A model generated the notes under the pieces. It saw nothing but the letters and a program-made list of their open reading frames with translations, had not been told where the DNA came from and searched no databases. A DNA stretch of 64,000 bases, from the NCBI RefSeq assembly GCF_963924675.1, contig NC_089232.1:33740842-33804841 (forward strand), read 5' to 3'. Of the stretch, positions 34,230-45,936 are shown one piece after another. The position numbers and the translations under genes are program-made. Numbering within the stretch: position 1 is the first letter of the stretch; the number at the start of each line of letters is the position of its first letter. This DNA comes from Phocoena phocoena (Eukaryota > Chordata > Mammalia > Artiodactyla > Phocoenidae).

Positions 34230-34460
34230 TTTAAAATTTGTAATAGCCTACATTTATTGCGAATTTACTATACTCCAAATATTTTATATTTTGGATTTTG
34301 TCATTTCATCCTCAAAATAACTCTGTAAGGAAGACACCATTATCTGTCCCTTTTTACCCATAAAGGGTCCTTATCCTTAGATTGTCCCTAACTTAAATTA
34401 CAATGCTATTAAATAGCAGAGTCAAGATTCAAACCCAGAATCTAGAGAGTCTATTTTGAG
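34230..34460 (-). mobile_element. MIR SINE, antisense
   Basis: Reads 'cctacatttattgcgaattt', 'ctctgtaaggaagacaccat', then 'agcagagtcaagattcaaac'-'ccagaatctagagagtct', the reverse complement of the MIR tRNA-like and core parts ('gggttcgaatcc...gctctgcca'). Strongly diverged. Confidence 0.75.
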
Positions 34461-34519
34461 AAGCGTTGCCTGTTCTTAAATACTACCACTATCCAGCCTC
34501 AAATTTTTGGAGAAATTTC

Positions 34520-34705
34520 CCAGTTTGTCCTATAACTTCTGTTTTATTTGCACCTGCAACTCTTCACTGCACATATCTGTTTACTAGTTGACTGTAAGCT
34601 CCCTGAGGGCAGGTTGGTGCCCTGTTCATTGTCATAAGTCTACCGTTTAACACAGTGCCAGGCACTTCATAGGCACTCAGGAAACATTTACTGGATACGT
34701 AGTGT
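34520..34705 (+). mobile_element. L2 3' end
   Basis: 'gactgtaagctccctgaggg'-'caggttggtgccctg' followed by 'cacagtgccaggcacttcat' and 'aggcactcaggaaacattta' is the well-known 3' end of L2 LINEs in sense orientation. Non-coding and ancient. Confidence 0.85.
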
Positions 34706-34756
34706 GAGTCAAAACGCTTAGAAGTGAGACATAACATGATAATTTGTGACGTTATT

Positions 34757-35046
34757 CTTTTTTTTAATTTTTAAAATTGAAGTATAGTCAATTTACAATA
34801 TTGTGTTAGTTTCAAGTGTATAGCAAAGTGATTCATTTATACATATATATATTCTTTTTCAGATTATTTTCCATTATACGTTATTACAAGATACTGAGTA
34901 TAGTCCCCTGTGCTATACAGTAGGTCCTTGTTTTTTACCTATTTTATATATAGTAGTATGTATGTGTTAATCCCCAAATCCTAATTTATGTCTCCCCCAC
35001 CTCCTGCTATCCCCTCTGGTAACCATAAGTTTGTTTTCTACTCTTT
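34757..35046 (-). mobile_element. L1 3'UTR fragment, antisense
   Basis: Begins with T-rich tail and 'gaagtatagtcaatttacaa', then 'gtatagcaaagtgattcatt', 'cccctgtgctatacagtagg' and 'ctggtaaccataagtttgtt'. A 5'-truncated copy of about 290 nt with no coding part. Confidence 0.88.
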
Positions 35047-36892
35047 TAAACGTTTTCCAGAGTAGATGGTCTTGTTCATATGAGTGCAATTTAAAATAAT
35101 CACCCAAAAAGAGGAACTGAATTATTCAGTAATGTGAGAACTTTTAGCTACTAAAATGACATTTAGGGTACTCTGGGTTATATTTGGCCTGTAACACAGA
35201 GCAAAAATGTATCCAATACTCTTTCAAAGATTCCCTAACTGTTGTAAACTGAAAGCCTATTTTTTTAAACAAGTCTAAATTGATGTGTAATAACTTAGTT
35301 AGAAGTCATGTGAAGTTTCACGGTTTCAGTTGTTTTACTTTGATTTTCCTGCAAAGCACAGCTCAGTGGGTGTGAACCCACACAAACCGAAACAGAAAGA
35401 AGGGGGTTTGCACAGAATCTTCAGAAACGGAGATGCATGGTACTCACAGCTTTATTCAGCAACTTAAGGGGGACAGCATGTCCAGCATTGCAATCTATCA
35501 CATTAACAAACATGATGACTCCTCAGGGAGTTGGAATAAAATGTTTAATAACGAAATGGCGAGGAAACCATTTAACGACTCTTGTGTGTGTTTATGACTT
35601 CTGTGTTTACAACTTCTGTGTGGTTTTTTAACAAGGATGGATGTGTTCTTTGTAAAGAAAAGAAGTTGTGTAAAACCCCAAATGCTCAGGTTAAGACCCA
35701 AGGATGAGAAAAATGTCTTCCTCACAGAGCATTCTTACATTTAAAAAAATGATTTTGAGTACAATGACTGAGAAACAAGTTTCCACTTGTCTAGATAATG
35801 CAGTTTTGGATGGAATGATACATCTTTAGCAGAGTGTCTATTTCACTCTTGTTATTTGTTTAATATTTTTAAAAGGGCCACTTTGGAGGTTTTGTATACA
35901 TTGTGTTTGATTTTATGTCTGTTTCAGGGACAATAAAATTTGCCCTATTATTTGCACTTAGTAAGTTTCATTTATACATGCAACCTGGCTACACCCAAGT
36001 AAAGAAACATTTATTGAATTAGGGGTATGGTTAGGGTTAGGAACTTTGTATGTGTGTATTATAGAAGCACATTTTATATACATATATGTATATTCTTTAT
36101 ATATGTTTATGCATATATGTGTTATGTATATGTATGCCTGTATCTCTATCTCTATATCTTTAGTGTACTTAAAAGCATACTTATGAAAATTTTCTGAATC
36201 ATCTCCATGTAGAACTTCCCCCATCTTCTGTCATAACTCCACTGCATCCTATACCTCCTGTTTTCAGAAGTATACTGATACTATCTTCATAGTATACTTA
36301 GACAAAGAATAATTTTTTTTCTCATGCCATTTTTCATGGACTGTTGATATGTTGGCAATAAGAGAAATCAGCTTTTGTAGAAATATGAAGTATTTTTCTA
36401 ATCGTTCATCATAGGAATGCTCCACAATGACGTAATTTGAATGCTTGGGGTAGTTTAATGAGGTGTCTGTGCAGAGATGGGGAATGTATGGGGTCAGTCC
36501 TAGATAAAAGGTGAATGGCCAGCAGATACAATTTGTGCCTAAGTAGCAACATTCAGAAAAAAAAAAGTGACAACTGATATCGCAAGTTCACGAAACGGTA
36601 CCAAGAAGATGTTCTAAAAATTGTAGTTCAATGACAAATTGAAACTGAAAGACAAAATCTTGGTTGAATATTAGGGAACTGGCTTCAGACACCCCATGAA
36701 ATTTTTTCTTAAAGACTTTCTGTTGTTATTACACTGTTTTTATCCAGATTTCACTACTTTGATTGGTCTGAATGTACACACATGTTACAATTGGGTCTCA
36801 GGGTAAAATCTCTCCAAATATACTGTGAATTTAAGGTCTAGCTTGGCACCGTGAGAAGTCTAGTTTAATTCACCTCAGAGTAGTGTGGGGTC
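35047..36892. other. Unassigned sequence with AT-rich simple repeats
   Basis: No gene or repeat family recognised. TA/TG-rich low-complexity DNA lies at about 36,045-36,150. Open frames at 35,437-35,631 and 35,958-36,224 are low-complexity or unrecognised. Confidence 0.4.
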
Positions 36893-36902
36893 AGGAGCCT
36901 GG

Positions 36903-37089
36903 TTTTTTTTTTTTTTTTTTTTTTTTGTGGTACGCGGGCCTCTCACTGTTGTGGCCTCTCCCATTGCGGAGCACAGGCTCTGGACGCGCAGGCTCCACAG
37001 CATGTGGGATCTTCCCCAACCGGGGCACGAACCCGTGTCCCCTGCATCGGCAGGCGGACTCCCAACCACTGCGCCACCAGGGAAGCCCA
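36903..37089 (-). mobile_element. CHR-type SINE, antisense, with 30-bp internal deletion
   Basis: T-run, then 'gtggtacgcgggcctctcac' to 'ccaccagggaagccc' on the plus strand. Target duplication 'aggagcctgg' at 36,893-36,902 and 37,090-37,099. Relative to the other copies, 30 nt between 'caggctc' and the 'gcatgtgggatc' block is missing, at a short 'gctc' microhomology. Confidence 0.95.
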
Positions 37090-37099
37090 AGGAGCCTGG

Positions 37100-37830
37100 T
37101 TTTTAATGGAGAGCAGGATCCCACCCTGGTGCAGGGTGTGTGCTGTAGGTGAGGTGGGGATAGGACACTAGGAGAGCAAAATCCAAGATGGAAAACCATG
37201 GATGGTAACAACCGTGGAGCAAATGGTTTCTAGGTATCTTTGTTCTTCTGGGATAGACAGATGAACCAGAGATAATTCCATCAGACTTGGTATTCCCCCT
37301 GAGGAGGTATTGCTTATAGACAGTAAATATTTCACCAGAATTCATCTGCTGAAGTAGAGTCAGGAAGGTCAACTGGAGCTTCAAGCAATGCTAGACCAGA
37401 CCTAAAGTTTCTTGAAGTGCCCCCAGGGTATCTCTAGCAAGGGGTGCATTGGGGCAGGAGGATAAGAAGCCAGAGGAAGTGCTCTGCATCCTGCATCCCT
37501 TCTCCAACTAGAGGAACTCCACATAATATCGCACTTGAATAAAAGGCTTTACCATTAAAAGTGCTCTAAGGACTTCTGCTTTAGATACCTATTTATGTGG
37601 ACATGGAAGCAGTGCCACATCCCTTACTGATAATAAAACACGTCATTGCTGATTACCGCTTTGAGATTTCACAGGTCTATTGTATGCTGGTTATTAAGAA
37701 TGATCAGCATCTCCTGTGGTTGTCGGCAGAACTGTCCCTGTGCAACACAAATCTTGTTGGACCCTGATAGCATCTTTGTGAGCAACTGGGACTCAGTCAA
37801 GGTTAAAATGAAATGCCAGTGCAGGCTGTT
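37100..37830. other. Unassigned sequence, no gene seen
   Basis: No repeat family, RNA or protein-like frame recognised between two SINEs. Confidence 0.4.
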
Positions 37831-37845
37831 AAAAGAGGCGGTAGT

Positions 37846-38050
37846 GGGCTTCCCTGGTGGCGCAGTGGTTGCGAGTCCGCCTGCCGGTGCGGGGGGCGTG
37901 GATTCGCGCCCCGGTCCGGGAGGATCCCACGTGCCGCGGAGCGGCTGCGCCCGTGAGCCGTGGCCGCTGAGCCTGCGCGTCCGGAGCCTGTGCTCCGCAA
38001 CGGGAGAGGCCACAGCGGTGAGCAGCCCGCGTACCACAAAAAAAAAAAAA
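37846..38050 (+). mobile_element. CHR-type SINE, CpG-rich and probably young
   Basis: Complete copy with a perfect 15-bp target duplication 'aaaagaggcggtagt' (37,831-37,845 and 38,049-38,063). It has more CpG dinucleotides than the other copies (for example 'ggattcgcgccccggtccgg' and 'gccgcggagcggctgcgccc') and a short, pure A tail. Pol III A and B boxes are present. Confidence 0.96.
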
Positions 38051-38063
38051 AAGAGGCGGTAGT

Positions 38064-39389
38064 CACTGAGGATTGCAGTTGTTAAGGGGGTACAGGTATT
38101 GAAAAGCATGCAGTGAAGCCGAACTATAATCCAAGCAAGTTGGGTGGTGCTGCACTTTCGTATTCCAGGGAGCTTTAACCATTTTATAACATTGAACTCG
38201 GTAGGAGATAGCTGGATTTCTATAGCACAGTGATGCGCTCTGATTCAGCCCAAACTCAAATTCCTCACGCTGCTTACATTTGAAAGTTTTGGTACTGCTT
38301 CCCTGAATGAATTGGTAGTTTGAGGCTGGGTTAAAAAAAATAGGCCCAGGAATATTTTCTCCAGTCAGAAAGAAAACTCTATTCTAGTACTTCTGGAAGA
38401 GAATGGGATAGTGGCATCACAGGACACTAGGATTACGTCTGTTAGATCAACTTATACTCACGTAGTAAGTTTGTGGGTCTTGAGTCATTCAGGGGATACC
38501 TAGTCCTTGAGTGCTGGATCATCAACTTAATGTGAAACTGTGCTTCTAAGAGGCTAATCAGACTAACTGGGTCCGTTTTTTGTTGCCATGCCCCAGCAGC
38601 GTAAGTTCGCCTTGAATAGGGTGATGGGTGCCGTGGTAGAGTGGTCAAAAAAAGCCCAAATCATTGGACCAAATCTTGGTTTAGATTTCAGAAGGCTGAT
38701 CATTTTATACATTACTGCTAAGTATATAGTGAAAAGCATGGAAAAGTATTCTATATTGCTGATGGGTAATTTTAGTGTTCATAATTCTATTTTCCAAAAT
38801 GTTTCGCAGTGACTTTGGATTACCTCTGTGATCAGAAGCATAATAAAACCATAAAAGTGTTAAGCTCTCCTCTTGGTTCAGGTTTTAAACAGAACCTGGG
38901 TCTCTTCTAAGTGATACAAGAATACAAGGACGCTCCACTGGCAACTTACTGAATGAGAAAACTGAATGAGAAGTTTTGGACAATTCTCATAAAACTTCTC
39001 TGGTTACCCCAGGAAAACCAGCAAAGACGCGGATCGGTTGTTACGATGAACTTATCCTCCTGAGTCAGGAGCTGTATCTATTTGCTCTAGTCTAGATTAT
39101 TGGCCAAAAGGAGCAATTTTTTTTGTAAGCAGATCAAAAACAGAGCGAGCTAGCTGCGAAGGGGAAGGTTCTGGTAGTCAGAAATACGGTGGCATGCTTA
39201 GTCAGCACCACATAATTCAGCAATAATGTTAGGGACACTGTCAATAATCTCTCACCAGCAGTAAACAGATACATTTTGCGATCTGAAAAAACAGAGCTAG
39301 ACAGAAAATGGGAAGTGAGTACTGAACCTACTGAAATCTAATGCAAAGAAAGCATTGAGGTCAATGAAAGGACTGTGTGTTCATGATCA
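38064..39389. other. Unassigned sequence, no gene seen
   Basis: No repeat family or gene recognised. The open frames at 38,442-38,648 and 38,588-38,812 show no domain or composition typical of coding sequence. Confidence 0.4.
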
Positions 39390-40168
39390 TGATCAAAAAA
39401 TCTACAAACCGTAAAAGCTGGAGAGGGTGTGGAGAAAAGGGAACCCTCTTGCACTGTTGGTGGGAATGGAAATTGATACAGCCACTATGGAGGTTCCTTA
39501 AAAAACTAAAAATAGAACTACCATATGACCTAGCAATCCCACTCCTGGGCATATACCCTGAGAAAACCATCATTCAAAAAGACACATGCACCCCAAAGTT
39601 CATTGCAGCACTATTTACAATAGCCAGGACGTGGAAGCAACCTAAGTGTCCACTGACAGATGAATGGATAAAGAAGATGTGGTACATATATACAATGGAA
39701 TATTACTCAGCCATAAAAAGGAACGAGATTGGGTCATTTGTAGAGATGTGGATGGACCTAGAGTCCGTCATACAGAGTGAAGTAGGTCAGAAAGAAAAAA
39801 ACAAATATGTATATTAACTCCTATATGTAGAATTTAGAAAAATGGTACAGATCAACCCATTTGCAGGGCAGGAACAGAGATGCAGGCATAGAGAATGGAT
39901 GGGTAGACACAGAGGGGAAAGGGAAGGGTGGGATGAATTGGGAGATTAGGATTGACATAAATACACTATCATGTGTAAAAGAGTTAGCTAGTGGGAACCT
40001 GCTGTATAGCACAGGGAGCTCAGCTCAGTGCTCTGTGATGACCTAGACGGGTGGGAGGGAGGTCAAAGACAGAGGGGATATACGTATACATATAGCTGAT
40101 TCACTTTGTTGTACAGCAGAAACTAACATAACATTGTAAAGGAATTATATTCCAATTAAAAAAAAAAG
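39390..40168 (+). mobile_element. 5'-truncated L1 with ORF2 C-terminus and 3'UTR
   Basis: About 780 nt in sense. It opens inside the ORF2 Cys-rich domain, remains open to 39,817 ('[17 protein letters not shown]', '[15 protein letters not shown]', 'VIQSEVGQKEKNKY') and has a 3'UTR with 'cactttgttgtacagcagaa' and an A tail. Against the full-length L1 it lacks 12 nt (four codons) after 'IQPLW' where two 'tggag' words flank the gap, and the last Cys of the motif is Trp/Lys-shifted. No clear target duplication seen. It encodes no function alone. Confidence 0.95.
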
Positions 40169-42839
40169 ACGGAAGCATGAGTTCTTTACAGAAACATCTC
40201 AGCAAATTCTGCCACGTTACTTTCTGCTTCCATGGGATTATCATTATTCGATTTCTCTCATGCACAGAAAACTTTTGTCCCATGGCATTGCTTTTGTCCC
40301 CAAACACTCCTTAACCTCAGACACCTATAATCATACATGTCCCAGGATCACCAAATTAAGGGATTTTGATGCAGTCAGAGTGAATACAGCCATGTTCAAA
40401 TATGTCCTATCATGTACGTTTATAAATACTGTTGTATATTTCCTGTCACTCTCAAAGTCCCAAAGGCTTTTATGATATCTTTTCTTCCTTTATATCATAT
40501 TACAAAAGAATTGCCTCTCAAATACTATCATAATTATTGACTTCCCTAATGGCCACTTTAATTGAAATCATTTGGGATTTCCCAGTGGTATTCATTCAAG
40601 TGCCATATAAAAAAATGACCTATTAGCAGGTTTAGAATGCTACCCATTATTAACAAGGGGAATTCCCCTTTCATCCATCTTCCATCCTAAGGATTATATC
40701 ATTTCAACAAGAACAAATCTGTTTCCCATCAGGATTCCATCAATTAACACCTACTACACACTGTATTAATACACACCTCATGCCAGGGTTCTTATTAATT
40801 CAGAGAGTTTGTTTGTGAGCTTGGTTATTATTCACAATAAGAAGATTAATTATTCTTAGAACAGGAGATTGTTAATGAGCCCTAAAATTCTTATCTAAAT
40901 CCCTTACTTCACAGATAACCCGATGAATTGGCAAGCACTGTGATCCTAAGTGTGATGTTATAAAAACATTCTTTCTTTGGTACGGAGGATTTAGAGCTAA
41001 TTACCTTAAAATACCATTAGCTAGAAGTTTACTAACAAGGATAATAATTAACTGCTTTTGTATTCAATTTATATGGAGAAGCAATACTTAATAATTCATT
41101 CGTTCTCTCAACGTATTTATCAAAAAGTTTTTTTTATGTAAAGTACTGTTCTAGATCCTAAGATCAGGACAATTTTTATAAAGAAATAATTTCAGTATAT
41201 GTCCTAGTATTTGGTACACATCTATTTATATTCTCTCTCTCACTAAGTGAAGATATTAAGCTGATTTATATTTAGAAAGAACTTCAGTGACAATATTGAA
41301 ACAGAAAGTGATTACTCTGAATTAAAAACAGCAACAACAGAAATAACCAGAACTCCTGATGAACAAAGTGTTCCACCTTGGATTGTGATTTTACTTTATT
41401 TGGTACCGAAAGACCTAAAGTTATCTGTGGACTAATTGCAAGACTTACAGTAGCTAAGTAAAATGAAAGAGATGACACTGGAGTTGATAGATACTGAAGT
41501 AAGCTACTCAAACCTCCAGAGATATCGGAATTGTTATAATATAAAATACATTACTCATTATTCAATTCAGGGATCTTCTACTTCATCAAGTTCTTCAGTG
41601 CTAGAATGTCTTCATATGCACAATTCTTACTGCTCAATATATTGCTAAAATAAGCCTTTCTAGAGCTTAGGTGAGGTTTTAAACTGCATAACATGAATGA
41701 ACAAAGTGTCTTTTAGACATTTACTGTGTGATATATTATTTAGGATCCTATTTAACAATTCAGAAATTTATTTTATTTTTGAGTATGTGTTTAGCTGAAT
41801 TGGCCACTCAATCACAAGGGGCTTATACACAATGTATATTTGTCACCACCACTCTCTATACAATAAATACTTTGCAAAGTCGAACCAAGTTGACCAATGT
41901 CTTCAAAATAGTGCATACGTGCTCCTAAATATTTACGTCTACTAAATCATCTATTACTCAAAGACCTTGAAGTTTCAGACATGTTTACCAGACAGAAAAT
42001 CATAAAAAACTTGAACTCTAAATTTTCCAAGATTTATCAGCATAAACTCACTTTGTGACACTATTTCAATTTAATTTTCTGAATGTACTATGTATTAGTT
42101 TTACCCACTTGAGACTGGCACTATATTCCTTGATCCATTGTGAGTATATTTTTTAAAACAGTAATAGATAAAAACTCTCACCAAATAAGAAAGAGAAGCT
42201 TTAAACCTATATTAGTTTATTGTACTGTTATTTTGTGTTTACCTCTCATTAGCTCTTGCTATTCCTATGGTTGTTGATTATTCTTATCAAGAAGCATAGA
42301 CTTATGCTTAAGTTTCTGGCAGTGTTAACAATGAGGGAAGGAATTACCTCCAAATGATCATTTGTAGCGGGTTGCGCAAAACATTACATTCATGTTAACA
42401 ATATATATGCCCAAGCTTTACACATTTCCTGTAGCTCTAATATTGATTCTAACTTTATGCAGGGGACGGGGAGAATGATAGAATAATTTTTTAAAATATA
42501 AAATATGAGTCTTCCTAAAGACCTTCTTAGAAGAAATAAGCAAACATTACACAAGCCCGTATATAATCTCCCTTTGCAAACTGGGTCAGGAAATGTGTGT
42601 TTCAGTTCAAAAAGGAACACTTAAATTTGGAGAGAAGGATGAATATGCAAAAATTAACACAAAGCTTCTTTCAAAATGTTTTGATTATGTGCCAGAAGAG
42701 AACAGTATTAGAAGTTTCAATTGAACACAAGGGAGTAAAATGTACTTTTTACATCAAATGCCAAATTTAAAAGCACATTCTAGGCAAAGCATCCAATTCA
42801 AATCAAAAGAGTTTGCTTAGAAAAAACGGTGGCAGCCTG
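40169..42839. other. Unassigned sequence with a conserved-element-like patch
   Basis: No gene or repeat family recognised over 2.7 kb, the longest clean repeat-free run in the window. The part at 40,750-41,110 is dense in TAATTA-type motifs (see findings). Confidence 0.4.
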
Positions 42840-45267
42840 AATCTGTGGCTCTCTACACATCCTCCCTCCAAAATGAGTAAGATCAACAGGAGTACAAATC
42901 AGACAACACAGGACCCATACTTTCAGCATTATTACTAGGAAACTGAGAATATTATGAACTTTGCGTAGTATAGAGAAAGTGTGTGACCCTTAGAAATATG
43001 GAAGTGAAGAGAAAGAATAAAGTAGGAGAAAAATTAAAGACCCTGATGACAAGACAGAGAACCTTAAGATATGACAAACTCTCCCTTTCTCCCTAACCAA
43101 CAAAAACATCCATTTAAAAATTGCATTTTTTCATACTGACAGAAGAGGGAGCTTTTGAATGAGGGCCCCTGTCCAACTGCCTAGAAATAGGAACCAACGT
43201 TATACAAAACTATGTTAAGATGAAAAACAAAAACTAAGAATTGGGATATTTCAGAAGATGAAAATTTCACCTTCTGAAATCATGGAGCGAGAGAGACCTA
43301 CTGTAACACAATACCCCCAACCTAATTAAATATTCTCAAACATGCAGTCGGAGATATATATGTAAATAATATATGGGAAAGAAATTAAATAAAATAATCT
43401 TAGCATCATAAACATGAAGAATGAATTACAAGGTAATCAAGGGAGAAGAGATTCAAATAAAAATCATGTAATAGACATTGAAGAATAGCAGAAAAGTTAT
43501 GAAGAGAATGAAAATAACATAAAGAAGTAAAAAAGGTCACAGAAGAAGTGCTTGAAATGGAAGACATAAAAAGAAAAAATAACATCTGTATAATTGAATC
43601 CTGGAGAAAGAAAAACAAAACAATGGCACACAAATAATTAAACTATAATCTCCCCAATATTTCCAGAAATAAGAAAGCAGACGTGCATATTAAAAGGACC
43701 CACCACGCATGTGGGAAAACCTATCTGATGTGATCAACTCTAAGACATATGCTGGTAAAAGTGCTAGAATTTAAAGACAGAAAAAAATATCCTCAGGGTC
43801 TTCAGGACAAAGAAAAAATTATTTAAAACTTTAAACAGTTAGGCTGATTTCAGATTTCTCAAGAGTAGCATACAAACATCACAGCAATGGAGCAGCAATG
43901 TAAGACATTCAAATAAAGAAATTCATATCAAGGATTTTATATACTGCTAAGCTGTCTTTCAAGTACCAATATTATAGAAAAAAGAAGTTTTAAACATGTA
44001 AGAATTGAGGTAATAATTTACCCATAAACTCTTCCTAAAGAATCTGCTGGAGTTAGATCTTTATCTGACCAAGAAATGACTGGGCAAGCTTAGGTAAAAG
44101 GACAAATGGTGATTATTTAATATACACAATTATAGATGCAACCATAAAATAAGAGTGGGAACATCTGTGGAATAATAGCATGTAAATGTTATATGCTCTA
44201 AAAAATAGAAAGAATGCAAATTTAAAGTGTGAAGAAAAGGGAGAAAGAAAGAGGAAAGTAGAATAAGGTCATTAATTCTCCTTTATGGAAAATAAGTGGA
44301 GTCAGAGGAAACAATTTAAAACTGAGAAGCTGTTTAGAAAAGGGTTAAGATGGGGGGTTAAAGGCACTGTAAAAGGTACAAATACAAAAGTAACCAATAG
44401 AAGAAAATTAAATTCTTTCTTAATGACAAAAGAAATAAAAAGGAAAAGAAGAAGAGAAAAAATTAATACCACATAGAGAAAAAAACCCACAATAAATATA
44501 ACAATATGCACAGTAATTATGACACAAAATAGTATGACAAAGTTTAAATAAAACATAAAAGTCATATAAAGAAACAGAATGGGCTGTATTAGCCCACTAA
44601 AAGGAAAAGACATACAAATTGGTTCATAAGGCAAAACCTAACTCTATGCCGACACAAACCTAAATAGAATGATTCAAAAAGGAGGGGAAAAAAAGCAAAA
44701 AAGTGTAACTGGCAAAGGAAACAAGGAGAAAGCAGGGGTTGTAATCCTGACATCAGATAAAGAGAAATCATATAAAGAGAATCAGGCCATAAAACATGAA
44801 GCATGACATCTTTGTAGTCCAAAAAGCTGTAATTCATAATGTAGATTTAACACTTATGAGTATCTCTGAATCAAACAAAAATAGAAACATTGATAATAGA
44901 ATATCCTGACACACCATCCTTATTGTAAAACAGGTCAACTGGATTAAAAAATAAGTAAGAATATAACATAAGTAAGCAAAGTAATCAATAATAAGATCTT
45001 AACGGATTTGTATCAAACACTACACCCCGATAATGGAAAATGTACCCTGTTGTCAGCCGCACACAAAAATCGATCATAAAGCATAGGGAAGTGTCTTTAT
45101 ATAATTTAGGTTTAGGGGAAAGCTTTAGAACTATGATTCAAAAATCCAGCAATAAAAGATTAAAAATAATTAAAACATCTGTATGCATTTGTCTAAAGAC
45201 AAGTGACACATTCAGAAACAATACTGCAAGACACATTTTAGCTAAAGGGCTAATGTTTTACTATACG
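42840..45267 (+). mobile_element. Ancient L1 (L1M-type): ORF1 and endonuclease remnants
   Basis: Heavily decayed L1 in sense. An ORF1-like region spans about 43,400-44,060 (for example 'gacccaccacgcatgtggga', 'ttttatatactgctaagctg', the old L1/HAL1 ORF1 C-terminus). The endonuclease region follows at about 44,690-45,070 ('aggagaaagcaggggttgta', 'atttgtatcaaacactacac', then the 'cgatcataaagca' equivalent of the IDHILGHK site). Near 45,090 the sequence jumps to post-RT ORF2 ('ttaggggaaagctttagaac', 'gctaaagggctaatg'), so RT is deleted. The 5' limit is approximate, and the ORF1 part alone could be read as HAL1. Confidence 0.65.
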
Positions 45268-45280
45268 AAGAACGTTTTAA

Positions 45281-45400
45281 TTTTCTTTTTGGCTGCACCT
45301 TGTGGCTTGTGGGATCTTACTCCCCCAACCAGGGATTGAACCTGGGGCCACGACAGTGAAAGCGCCGAGTCCTAACCACTGGACCACCAGGGAATTCCCC
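45281..45400 (-). mobile_element. Short tRNA-derived SINE, antisense, inside L1M
   Basis: About 120 nt. Minus strand starts 'ggggaattccctggtggtcc' and carries A box-like 'tggtccagtgg' and B box-like 'ggttcaatccc'. Target duplication 'aagaacgttttaa' (45,268-45,280) and 'aagaacattttaa' (45,402-45,414). It lacks the long 3' part of the other copies, so it is a different, shorter type in the same tRNA-derived group. Confidence 0.9.
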
Positions 45401-45420
45401 AAAGAACATTTTAAGAATGA

Positions 45421-45928
45421 AACGTCCATTGACGGATGGATAAAGAAGATGTGGTACATATATACAATGAAATAATAGTCATAAAAAAAGAAATAATGTC
45501 ATTTGCAGCAACATGGATGGACCTAGAGTTTATCATTCTAAGTGCAGTAAGTCAGAAAGAGAAAGACAAATATCATATGATATCACTTATATGTGGAATC
45601 TAAAATATGATACAAACAAACTTATTTACAAAACAGAAATAGATTCACAGACATAGAAAACAAACTTATGGTTACCAAAGGGGAAAGGGGGGGAGGATAA
45701 ATTAGGAGTTTGGGATTAACAGATACACACTACTATATATAAAACAGATAACCAACAAGGACCTACTGTACAACACAGGGAACAATACTTAGTATTTTGT
45801 AATAACCTATAGGGAAAAGAATCTCAAAAAGAATATATATATATCCAGTTATGCATATAACTGAATCACTTTGCAGTATACCTGAAACTAACAAAACATT
45901 GTAAATCAACTACATTTCAATAAAAAGA
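45421..45928 (+). mobile_element. 5'-truncated younger L1 inside the ancient L1M
   Basis: Opens in the last ORF2 codons ('gatggataaagaagatgtgg', 'gcagcaacatggatggacct') and continues through a 3'UTR to 'gtaaatcaactacatttcaa'-taaaaag. A short target duplication 'aagaatga' (45,413-45,420 and 45,929-45,936) abuts the SINE's own duplication. Non-coding. Confidence 0.9.
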
Positions 45929-45936
45929 AAGAATGA

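Noticed and set aside
36029..36041. Telomere-like 'ggttagggttagg'
   Set aside because: Only two units in AT-rich DNA; far too short to call an interstitial telomere.
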